Shown here in pieces: positions 37,054-45,108 of a stretch of 47,583 bases of DNA; position 1 is the stretch's first letter; every line of letters begins with the position of its first letter. The position numbers and the translations under genes are program-made. Source of the stretch: Myxococcaceae bacterium (GTDB lineage Bacteria; Myxococcota; Myxococcia; Myxococcales; UBA5297); assembly GCA_017500825.1 (NCBI GenBank), contig JAFVYB010000103.1, forward strand, positions 1 to 47,583, in the 5' to 3' direction. The notes under the pieces were generated by a model. The model was not told where the DNA came from and did no database searches. It worked only from the letters and a program-made list of their open reading frames with translations.

Positions 37054-39072
37054 ATGAACCGCAAGATCTGGCCCTACGTGCTCGCGGGAGTGCTCCTGAT
37101 GGCGCTCCTCGTCTGGAATTACCGGCAGACGCAGCGTGATGTCGCGTCGCGTCCGACACGCGCGCAGATCAGCGAGGAGGTCGTCGAATTCGCTGACGAC
37201 GAGTCGATCATCGCCCGGATCGACAAGGGCGACGCCGTCTATTTCAAAGACGGCAAGACGTTTTCGACGGGGTCGAACCTGAAGATCGACGAGGACGCCC
37301 TGCGCGACTGTTTTGCCCTGGCCCGCTGGGAGAATGTCGACCTGCCAGACGGCACGCTGACGATGCGCTTTCGCGTCAATTCCTCGCCGCTCAGCCCGCA
37401 AAAGTTCAGCGCGTTTGATTTCGACGACGCGCGTTCGACGGTCGAGGCCTCCGAAACCCTGAAGACCTGCGTCCGAAGCCGCGCCGAAGATTGGTCGATC
37501 GGCGGGGGAATCAGGCTGGGGCAGGAGGTGGAGCTCAAGGTCGCCTTCAAGAGCCTGCAGCGCGGTCGGAGCAAACACAGCCGAAAGGACGCTCCAGAGC
37601 CCTCTTTCGATCTGGAGCCGACGGTTTGGGATGAGGACGCCCAGGATCTGGGGTCAGACCCGTTCGCCATTCCCGAGGCTGGGAACGGCACAGAGAAGAT
37701 CGATTGGCCGGCCACGCGTCAGGCGCAGGTCAAGCTCTTCTTGGAGCGACACCGCGAACAGGCCGACTACTGCCGCGCCAGGTCCGCGCAGCGCGGGATC
37801 GAGACGGAAGGCAAATTGTCGATCGCGTTCGACATCGGCATCGACGGCGCGTTGAGCAAGCCCAGGCTGACGGCGGGCGAGGGTGGGGCGCTGCCGAAGT
37901 TTTTCGAGGACTGCGAGCGCCGATACCTGTCGCGCTGGCGTTTTCCGGCGCTGGCCGAGGGCGCAACCGCGTCGTTCAAGGTCGCGCGCGAGATCACGCT
38001 GAGCGATTTGCCCAAGCCGCCCAAGAAGGCGCCTAAACCCAACGCCCTGCCGCCGTGGCACCCCATGAGCATCATGACGGCCCTCATGCCCTTCGGAGGA
38101 AGAGGGGAGCTGGCGGGTGACGAGGATGGTCTCGCGCTTGTCCTGGAGAAGCCGTGGCGCGTGTCGCTCACCCGGGCGCAGGTGGCGAAGGTGGTCCGCC
38201 AGCACATGGACGACTTCGAGTCGTGTCTCGACGACGCCACCCGCGAGAGCGCGACCGACAAGACTGAGTTCACGTTGCGGCTGACCCTGAAGGGCGACGG
38301 CTCGGTGAAGAGCGGGGGGTATTCCACCAGCATTCCCAATTCGAGGCTCTTCCTGAACTGCATGAACATCATGGTGACGAACTGGCGCTTTCCGGAGTTC
38401 ACCGGCCTCGAAGAGGCGGCGCCCAAGTCCGGCAGCGTCCAACCCTTTGGTCACAGGGGATTTGCCCGCGCTCGGACGGACGAGGTCGAGGTCTCCATTC
38501 CCTTCTGGCTGAAGCCCGTCGCCAAACGCGCCAAGCCCAAAAACGGCCAGCCACCCCAGGTCCGCTTCATCCCGCGCGGCGATGAGATCGATTTTGACGT
38601 GGCCGGGATGCGCCAGAGCCTTGCCATGGCGTTCGCGGGCAAGCGGATAGCTTTGGCCAAGTGCCGTGGGCCGCGCATCACCTTCGTCAAGGGGCCGCAC
38701 GAGCCGATCCCGCTGTTTTTTGAGATTTCACCGAATGGCCGGGTGCTGCCCGGGAGCATCGAGCTCGGCGGTGGCGTTCCCAAAGGCGAGGTGGTCGCCG
38801 AGTCTTCGCCCGACGTTCAGGCGCTGTGGTTTGGCCAGAGCGAAGCCGTGACAGCGGCCTTTGAGCTGTGTGTCAGGGAGACTGTCCGCGAGTGGACGTT
38901 TCAGGAGGGGCTCAGTCTGGGCGCGATCAGCGTGCGCATGCCTGTCGTCTTCGCCACCAAGGAAGAGCTTGCGGCCGAGTCGAAGCGCTACTTCGAGAAG
39001 CTGAAGCAGGAGGCCGAGCAGAAACAGGGAAAGGCCGCGTCGTTGCCCGCGCCAAAGCCTTTGTCGAAGTGA
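37054..39072 (+). CDS. Membrane-anchored protein with four tandem TonB/AgmX-like domains
   Basis: A 672-residue protein with one N-terminal membrane helix (about 5-24, IWPYVLAGVLLMALLVW), so mostly periplasmic. I see four repeats, each with a cysteine, about 45-70 residues including a beta-hairpin, then a second cysteine followed by W-x-F or an equivalent: Cys at about 85 and 137, 239 and 286 (SRWRFP), 390 and 435 (TNWRFPE), 536 and 605 (REWTF). This is the pattern of the AgmX/PglI C-terminal domain seen once in the GltG-like protein (YCYE ... RNWRFPEP). Repeats 1 and 4 are most divergent. Pro/Lys-rich linkers separate them. GAGG six bases before ATG 37054 sets the start. Role inferred: multivalent periplasmic adaptor. 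Confidence 0.78.
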   Translation: MNRKIWPYVLAGVLLMALLVWNYRQTQRDVASRPTRAQISEEVVEFADDESIIARIDKGDAVYFKDGKTFSTGSNLKIDEDALRDCFALARWENVDLPDGTLTMRFRVNSSPLSPQKFSAFDFDDARSTVEASETLKTCVRSRAEDWSIGGGIRLGQEVELKVAFKSLQRGRSKHSRKDAPEPSFDLEPTVWDEDAQDLGSDPFAIPEAGNGTEKIDWPATRQAQVKLFLERHREQADYCRARSAQRGIETEGKLSIAFDIGIDGALSKPRLTAGEGGALPKFFEDCERRYLSRWRFPALAEGATASFKVAREITLSDLPKPPKKAPKPNALPPWHPMSIMTALMPFGGRGELAGDEDGLALVLEKPWRVSLTRAQVAKVVRQHMDDFESCLDDATRESATDKTEFTLRLTLKGDGSVKSGGYSTSIPNSRLFLNCMNIMVTNWRFPEFTGLEEAAPKSGSVQPFGHRGFARARTDEVEVSIPFWLKPVAKRAKPKNGQPPQVRFIPRGDEIDFDVAGMRQSLAMAFAGKRIALAKCRGPRITFVKGPHEPIPLFFEISPNGRVLPGSIELGGGVPKGEVVAESSPDVQALWFGQSEAVTAAFELCVRETVREWTFQEGLSLGAISVRMPVVFATKEELAAESKRYFEKLKQEAEQKQGKAASLPAPKPLSK

Positions 39073-39143
39073 CGCGTGGCCTCTGGAGACGCTGCCTCGC
39101 CCGCGATTTCATCCGCGGCGAACGACCCTTGAGCTCTGTTCGC

Positions 39144-39170
39144 GCGGCGCTATGAACCGCCGCCTTTTTT
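39144..39170 (+). terminator. Probable terminator before the CpoB-like gene
   Basis: GCGGCG pairs with CGCCGC across an eight-base loop, followed by T6. The stem is short but GC-only. Confidence 0.6.
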
Positions 39171-39237
39171 CGCCCGCGCCTGCAGGCCCGTCCCTCTGGC
39201 GCGGTGTTTTTTCCCGAGACGACAATCCCGAGACGAC

Positions 39238-40239
39238 ATGACCAAGCACCTCTTTCCCCTTGCCATGGCCCTCGCCGCCACGAGCTGCGTCTACCCCGCC
39301 GAGCGCGGCAAGATGCTCGAAGCGCGCGTCCACCAGCTTGAGAGTGACAAGGCCTCGCTGGAGGCTTCGCTGTTGGCGCAGCGAGAGACGATCGAAGCGC
39401 AGCTGCCCCTCGTCCAGGAGGCGCTGAACAAGCTGGAGGCGGCCTCGCGGCGGACCAATGCCGACACAGGCGTCCAGGTCGAGGAGCTCCAGGGCATCAT
39501 CGCCTCGTTGCGCGGCCAACTGGAGGAGCAGACCTTCCGCATGGCGCAGCTCGAAGACGCTCTGAACGCTCTGAAGACCGCGCCTCCACCTCCCCCCGCG
39601 CCGCATCCTCTCGCGCCTGAGTCTGTTCCCGCTGTCGCCGATGTCGCGAACGCCTCGCCCGGGCAGCCTGCCGCGCCCGCGCCGAGTGAGTCTGTCCCCC
39701 CTGCCGCGCCCGCCGCGCCGACACCCCCGCCCGCGCCCGTTGTCCAGGCCAAGGCCACGCCCCCCAAACCCGCGCCTGCCGCTTCCCCCGCGCCCAAGCC
39801 GCCTGCCGAAAAGCCCATCGACAAATCGAATCGCCAGGCCTTTGCCGACGCGGTTGTCCGGAAGCTCAAGGCCGACCCTGCCGCTGGCCGCAAACTGGCC
39901 GACGAATTTCTCGGCAAGTGGCCCAAGCACGCGCTCGCGGCGCAGATTCACTACGAGGTGGGCATGAGCCATCTGGGCGAGAAGAGCTACCGGGCCGCGC
40001 TCTCAGAGTTTGGCGTCTTCATCCAGCCGGACATGCCCAAGGCCTTCACCAGCAGCCAGTGGGCCCCCGAGGCGCTCCTGCGATCCGCCGACTGCTTCGC
40101 CGCGCTGCGCATGACGCGAGAGGCGGGCATGGCCCTGGAAGAGGTGATCAACGCCTATCCCAAGAGCCGCGCCGCCAAAGAGGCGCGCGAACGCCTGGAC
40201 GCGCAGAAGAAGGGCAAGGCGAAGTCGAAGAAGAAGTGA
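39238..40239 (+). CDS. Coiled-coil/TPR lipoprotein, CpoB (YbgF)-like
   Basis: A 333-residue lipoprotein with signal ending LAATSC. Residues about 25-120 form a coiled coil (LEARVHQLESDKASLEASL and similar), then a long Pro/Ala-rich linker (about 120-195), then a C-terminal TPR-like domain (about 200-330: ADEFLGKWPKHALAAQIHYEVGMSHLGEKSYRAAL). Coiled coil plus TPR is the layout of CpoB, which couples outer-membrane constriction to PBP1 activity. It lies 99 bases before PBP1A, which supports such a link, though no tol-pal genes are here. The ATG lies in the second of two 12-base direct repeats. Confidence 0.8.
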   Translation: MTKHLFPLAMALAATSCVYPAERGKMLEARVHQLESDKASLEASLLAQRETIEAQLPLVQEALNKLEAASRRTNADTGVQVEELQGIIASLRGQLEEQTFRMAQLEDALNALKTAPPPPPAPHPLAPESVPAVADVANASPGQPAAPAPSESVPPAAPAAPTPPPAPVVQAKATPPKPAPAASPAPKPPAEKPIDKSNRQAFADAVVRKLKADPAAGRKLADEFLGKWPKHALAAQIHYEVGMSHLGEKSYRAALSEFGVFIQPDMPKAFTSSQWAPEALLRSADCFAALRMTREAGMALEEVINAYPKSRAAKEARERLDAQKKGKAKSKKK

Positions 40240-40338
40240 TTCCCGAGCGCCAGATGCCGACGCCGCGCCAGCTCCATTCAGAAGGGGAGGCGTGGTTCAG
40301 TCCTGACACAGGCGCGCCGCCACGAGGGCCAACCCCGC

Positions 40339-43300
40339 ATGAGCGAAGAGACCCAAGACCCCCAGAAGAACGCCGGGAACGCGACGACACGTCCGTCCGA
40401 GACACCTGCGCAGCCCACCACCTCACTGCCGCCAGAGCTCGCGCCGCCCGATGACTTTTTCGTCAGCCTCCCACCGCAGGAATCGCCTGCGTCCCCATCA
40501 GCGCCTGTGCCCACCTCGGCGCCTGTGCCCGGCGAATCGCCCGCGTCCTCCCCTGTGACCGGACAGCCCGCGCCGAACGCCCCGTCGCCCGCTTCGCCGG
40601 ACCCCACCGGGGAACCAGCCGCGCCTGAGCCTGTCGCCGAGAACGCCGCCGCGCCCGAGACGCCATCAGATCCGGATGCCCCCGCGACCCGTCTCGTCCT
40701 CCACGAGGAGCGCCCCCAAAAGCGCGGTGTCCTGCGCAAGATCCTCCTGGCCGCCGCGGTTTTCTGCGCCCTGTGCGTCGTCGTCGGCTGCCTCGCCGTT
40801 GTCTGGGCCTACAAGACGTATTCGCCCGGCCTGCCCGAACTGCCCACGGTCGAGGACTACCGCCCGCCCATCCTCTCGGAACTGTGGAGCGCCGATGGCG
40901 CGCTGTGTGGCGAGTTTTACGACGAGCGCCGCCGCGTCGTGCCCTACGAGCGCATCCCCAAGAAGCTGATCCAGGCCTTCATCGCCGCAGAAGACGCGCG
41001 CTTCTTCGACCACCCGGGCTTCGACCTGCAGGGCATGGCCCGCGCCGCCTACAAGACCTACATCGTCCGCGAGCGCATCCAGGGTGGCTCGACGCTGACG
41101 CAGCAGGCGGCCAAGGCGGTCCTCGTCTCGGTTGAGCTCGGCAAGATCAGCGACGCCGACGTGCGCGCCGAGGTCGAAAAGATGCTCGGCAAGGAGGGCA
41201 TGGCCGATCAGGACGCCGTTCGCGCCGCCGCGCTCAAGGCCCACGCCAAGCTGCGCACCGAAGCCCACGCCCGGGCGACCGAGAAGACGATCCGCCGCAA
41301 GATCCGCGAGCTCATCCTCGCCCTGCGCCTGGAGAAGGCGCTCACCAAGGAACAGATTCTCTATCTGTATCTGAACAACATCTACCTGGGGCACCACGCT
41401 TACGGCGTGCAGGCGGCGGCCGAGAATTACTTCCGCAAGGATGTCGAGGACCTGACGCTGGCCGAGAGCGCGCTGTTGGCCGTTCTGCCCAAGGCGCCGA
41501 GCGCCAACTCGCCCTTCCGCAATCCCAAGCGTGCCCGCGAGCGCCGCACCTACGTCCTCGGCCGCATGCTGGAGGAGGGGATGATCACCCAGGAGGAGCG
41601 CGATCGCGCCGAGGCAGAGGAAATCCGCGTCTACCCAGTCGAGGACATCTTCCGCCTCAAGTCGCCCTTCTTCTCCGAGCAGATCCGCCGCGACATCGTG
41701 AACCGCTACGGCAACGAGCGCATGCTCAAGGACGGCCTCAAGATCACGATGGCGATGAACGCCGAGCGCCAGTTCTCCGCGCAGCAGTCCATGCTCGAAG
41801 GCCTCATCCGCGTCGACAAGCGCCAGGGGTTCCGCGGGCCGCTCCTGCATCTGGCCACCGCGGACGAACGCGCCAAATTCTCCAAGAAAATCGCGCGCAC
41901 CTTGGGCGAGGAGAAGCTGACAGCCGGCCGCTACTACGTCGGCTTTGTCGAGAAGATCGACGCGGCGGGGAATGTGGCCACGGTCGACATCGGCGGTCAG
42001 AAGGCGCTGCTCTCCATTCTGGCCATGCGCTGGGCCCGCGAGCCCAATCCCGAAAAGTATTACCCCTCGGCGCTCATCAAGACGGTGACCCAGGCGCTCA
42101 AGGAAGGCGACGCCATCATCGTCCGCGCCCGTGCCCGTGACGCCTTCGAAAAGGAATACGCCGCGAGCGAACCCGACAAGCGCCTCTTCCGCCAGCTCTC
42201 CAAGGACGCGGTGCTCGTCTCGCTGGAACAACCGCCGACGCTTCAGGGCGCCCTTGTCTCCGTCGATCCCAAGACCAGCTACGTCGAGGCGATGATCGGC
42301 GGCTACGACTTCGACGCCTCCGAGTTCAACCGCGCGTTCCAGGCCTGTCGCCAGCCCGGCAGCTCCTTCAAGCCGCTCGTCTACTCGGCGGCGCTCGAAC
42401 AGCTGGAGTGGCAGGTCAACCACGTGCTCGTCGACGCGCCCGTCGTCTTCGACGATCCGTCGACCTCGCTCAGATGGAAGCCCGAAAACTTCGGCTCCAA
42501 CTTCCAGGGCGACGTGCTGCTCCTCAAGGCGGTCAAGCAGTCGATGAACATCCCCGCGGTCAAGACGCTGCACGCGGTCGGCGTCAAACCGGCCATCGAG
42601 TGGGTCCACAAGCTCGGCATCACAACCAGGCTCAACGAGGACCTCTCCATGGCGCTCGGCGGCAGCTGCGTCCGGTTGCATGAATTGACGGCGGTCTACG
42701 CGACGATGAACCGCGGCGGCCTCAAGTTCACCCCCAAGTTCCTCAGGAAGGTCGAGGACCGCTTTGGCCGCACACTCGAAGATCACACCGACATGGCCGA
42801 CGACTTCGCCCGCTTCGAGGACCGCGTCGCGGCTGGCTTCGCCACGCTGTTCGAGGAGCCGGAGCGGGTGATGAACAAGGAGACCGCCTTCCTCATCAAC
42901 TGGCTGATGCGCGAGGTGGTGCGTTCAGGCTCAGGCGCGCGCGCGGGCGAGCTGAAAAAACCGGCGGCGGGTAAAACCGGGACGACGAACGATTCGTTCG
43001 ACACCTGGTTCATGGGGTTTACCGAAGACCTCGTGACCGGCGTCTGGCTCGGCTACGACCAATACGATTATCCGCTCGGCAAATACGAAATGGGCGGCCG
43101 CTCCAGCCTGCCGATTTGGGTCGACTTTATGAAACGCGCGTTGCGCGATCGCCCCCAGGATGAATTCGACACCCCGCCGCCCGATACGCGCATCGTCATG
43201 GCGCGCATCAATCCCGAAACCGGCAAATTGGCCGCGCCCGACAATAAAGACGCCATCGACGCCCCATTTCTCGAAGGCAAGGAGCCTGTCGAAGAAGAGC

Positions 43301-43350
43301 TCGAGGAAGGCATGATCGATCCGCGCGAAATGATGTGGATGGTGCCGTGA
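40339..43350 (+). CDS. mrcA: Bifunctional penicillin-binding protein 1A
   Basis: A 1003-residue class A PBP that polymerises and crosslinks peptidoglycan. A cytoplasmic Pro/Ala-rich N-terminus of about 130 residues precedes the membrane helix (about 135-155). The GT51 domain holds the catalytic Glu in AAEDARFFDHPGF (about 218), GGSTLTQQ and YLNNIYLG; an OB-like domain follows. The transpeptidase has SSFK (Ser about 675), SMN and KTGTT (about 878). Between GGSTLTQQAAKAVLVS and RRKIRELILALRLEK lies an insertion of about 50 mostly helical residues (roughly 262-313) absent from typical members. The last 130 codons switch to GAA/AAA/AAT-type codons. The CpoB-like gene is just upstream. Confidence 0.96.
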   Translation: MSEETQDPQKNAGNATTRPSETPAQPTTSLPPELAPPDDFFVSLPPQESPASPSAPVPTSAPVPGESPASSPVTGQPAPNAPSPASPDPTGEPAAPEPVAENAAAPETPSDPDAPATRLVLHEERPQKRGVLRKILLAAAVFCALCVVVGCLAVVWAYKTYSPGLPELPTVEDYRPPILSELWSADGALCGEFYDERRRVVPYERIPKKLIQAFIAAEDARFFDHPGFDLQGMARAAYKTYIVRERIQGGSTLTQQAAKAVLVSVELGKISDADVRAEVEKMLGKEGMADQDAVRAAALKAHAKLRTEAHARATEKTIRRKIRELILALRLEKALTKEQILYLYLNNIYLGHHAYGVQAAAENYFRKDVEDLTLAESALLAVLPKAPSANSPFRNPKRARERRTYVLGRMLEEGMITQEERDRAEAEEIRVYPVEDIFRLKSPFFSEQIRRDIVNRYGNERMLKDGLKITMAMNAERQFSAQQSMLEGLIRVDKRQGFRGPLLHLATADERAKFSKKIARTLGEEKLTAGRYYVGFVEKIDAAGNVATVDIGGQKALLSILAMRWAREPNPEKYYPSALIKTVTQALKEGDAIIVRARARDAFEKEYAASEPDKRLFRQLSKDAVLVSLEQPPTLQGALVSVDPKTSYVEAMIGGYDFDASEFNRAFQACRQPGSSFKPLVYSAALEQLEWQVNHVLVDAPVVFDDPSTSLRWKPENFGSNFQGDVLLLKAVKQSMNIPAVKTLHAVGVKPAIEWVHKLGITTRLNEDLSMALGGSCVRLHELTAVYATMNRGGLKFTPKFLRKVEDRFGRTLEDHTDMADDFARFEDRVAAGFATLFEEPERVMNKETAFLINWLMREVVRSGSGARAGELKKPAAGKTGTTNDSFDTWFMGFTEDLVTGVWLGYDQYDYPLGKYEMGGRSSLPIWVDFMKRALRDRPQDEFDTPPPDTRIVMARINPETGKLAAPDNKDAIDAPFLEGKEPVEEELEEGMIDPREMMWMVP

Positions 43351-43385
43351 GCCGACGCTGACCATTTGTTTTGGAGCGCCGCGAC

Positions 43386-44954
43386 ATGTCTTCGACAAAT
43401 AACACCACCGCGTTTCAGACAAATTCGCGGGCCAATGCGCCGGACATGACACCCGACCATTTTGCGCCCCTTTTTTCAGACAATTCAAAGCGGGCGTCAC
43501 TTCAAGGCGGCATGGCGATTGAAATCGCCGCCGCCTGTTTTTTGGCGCTTTTATTGGGATGGTCGTCCCTGAGCTATCCGTTGGGCGCCGATCAGGGCAT
43601 TTTGGCGGTCTGGGCGCAGGAATTAGCGCGTGGCGCGGTTCCCTATCGGGATATCTGGGAGCAGCGACCCCCGCTTTTTTATTTTTTAATTTATTTTGGC
43701 TATCTGGCTGGCCTGCGCGAACATTTGCTCGTCCGCGTCGTCGATCTCATTCTGCAAATCGCGACCGCTGGCGTCCTGTCGGCTTTAGGTCGGCGCTGGT
43801 TTGGCCGTTTTGCCGGTATTTTGACCGGCTTTTTTTATGCTTTCAGCTATTTCGGCATGGTGTCCTATCATCACCAGGCTCAGCCAGAAAGCCTCTATGG
43901 CCTGCTTTTGGGCATCGCCTTTCTTTTGCTCGATCCGTGGATCCAAAAGGCAGAAGACACGCCCGCCTGGAACTTCGCCAATAAAACGCGCTGTTTTGGG
44001 GCGGGTGTTTGTTGTGGTCTCGCGTTTTTATCAAAATACCCCATCGTCCTTTGCTTGCCGGTTTTTTTCTACGTCCTCTTTATAAAACACGCCCTGCGCG
44101 CCTGCCTCTGGCGATGGGCTTTGTGGACCATGGGCGCTTTGACGCCGATTATTCTTCTGTGCGCCTGGTTTTGGGCCATTGGGGCGCTGCGCAATTTTGT
44201 GATCGACACGATTGTCTTTAATTTTTTTCATGCGTCCCGTGGCGTCGAGGGCAGCGCTCTTGTCGATGGCGTCTTGCGCTACTATTCGCCTGGCGTCCAA
44301 GACCTCTTTCAGAATTTTGTCTCTCTTCTTCTGGATAAAAAAGAAATCATCGTGCCGCTTTTGCTCTTGTTGATCGTCAAATTGCCCAGGCGCGCGCTGA
44401 TTGTTTCAGGTTTATATTTGTTGTGTGCGGGGGGGGGGGATCGTCCTTCAAAGGAAAATATTTTTATACCATTTCATCGCCATCATGCCGCCGTTGGCGA
44501 TGTTGTCTGCGGCGGCGCTGCGCGGCCTTGTTGTCAAAATACGCGATCAAGCCCATTCAAGGTCGCGTCGCGCGTTCTTCGAACTCTCAAAAGCAGCGGC
44601 GATCAATTGTTGCTCATTGGGCGCCACGCGCTTCTTCAATACCTGGCCGACATTCAGCCCTCGACGCGATTTATTATGAGCGTTCCCTTTCACGCGGACG
44701 GCCATCCCAAGACATATGAAGACGAGATTGACGCCGCGCTGGCAAAACATCCACCGCAATTCATCGCCGTCTATGGCATCCACAACCCAGCCCTCGCGGA
44801 TTATTTTCAGCGATATGTTCAGCCGCTTTACGAGAGGCCTTCCGTGCAAGGCGTTTTGGCCGGCATGGAGCCCATCGCCCAGTATTCCTCATTGACGCTT
44901 TATGCGACGCACGATCGGGCTCAAAAATGGCGCGAATTAAATATAAATAATTAA
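43386..44954 (+). CDS. GT-C glycosyltransferase (family 39-like) with frame scrambled around a G11 tract
   Basis: A polytopic membrane protein of 522 codons as read. The N-terminal part is convincing: GADQGILAVWAQELARGAVPYRDIWEQRPPLFYF is the first periplasmic loop of PMT-like transferases, followed by several helices. After the G tract at 44429-44439 the nominal frame loses sense. Plausible sequence reappears in the other two frames: SSFKGKYF, then YHFIAIMPPLAMLSAAAL; the original frame becomes sensible again by LRTLKSSGDQLLLIGRHALLQYL. Adding one base at each of G11, T5 (44461-44465) and A4 (44536-44539) would give one continuous protein. Either three consensus errors, or a switching or decaying gene. 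It is AT-richer than its neighbours. Confidence 0.75.
   Translation: MSSTNNTTAFQTNSRANAPDMTPDHFAPLFSDNSKRASLQGGMAIEIAAACFLALLLGWSSLSYPLGADQGILAVWAQELARGAVPYRDIWEQRPPLFYFLIYFGYLAGLREHLLVRVVDLILQIATAGVLSALGRRWFGRFAGILTGFFYAFSYFGMVSYHHQAQPESLYGLLLGIAFLLLDPWIQKAEDTPAWNFANKTRCFGAGVCCGLAFLSKYPIVLCLPVFFYVLFIKHALRACLWRWALWTMGALTPIILLCAWFWAIGALRNFVIDTIVFNFFHASRGVEGSALVDGVLRYYSPGVQDLFQNFVSLLLDKKEIIVPLLLLLIVKLPRRALIVSGLYLLCAGGGDRPSKENIFIPFHRHHAAVGDVVCGGAARPCCQNTRSSPFKVASRVLRTLKSSGDQLLLIGRHALLQYLADIQPSTRFIMSVPFHADGHPKTYEDEIDAALAKHPPQFIAVYGIHNPALADYFQRYVQPLYERPSVQGVLAGMEPIAQYSSLTLYATHDRAQKWRELNINN
44429..44439 (+). repeat. Poly-G tract (11 G) inside the glycosyltransferase gene
   Basis: Longest homopolymer I see in any coding region of the window; it sits at the point where the coding frame is lost. 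With 12 (or 9) G the frame continues into SSFKGKYF. Confidence 0.9.
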
Positions 44955-45108
44955 ATCGAGTATGTCGCCATTCAACGCGCGCCAGAAACCAGGCATATAT
45001 CTCGCGCCATGATTTGAATTGTTGGGCTGGACGAGCATTCCGCTCGAACCAATGACTCCCAGCGAATAAATGGCGCGCTTTTGTCAACGAGACTTGGGAG
45101 ACGCATCC

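Noticed and set aside
35305..37578. 757-codon minus-strand frame opposite the glycosyltransferase and tandem TonB-like gene
   Set aside because: Crosses two real genes, highly charged and repetitive with no recognisable domain; shadow.
40666..42786. 706-codon minus-strand frame opposite PBP1A
   Set aside because: All PBP1A motifs are on the plus strand; the antisense product is Asp/Glu/Leu-rich filler.
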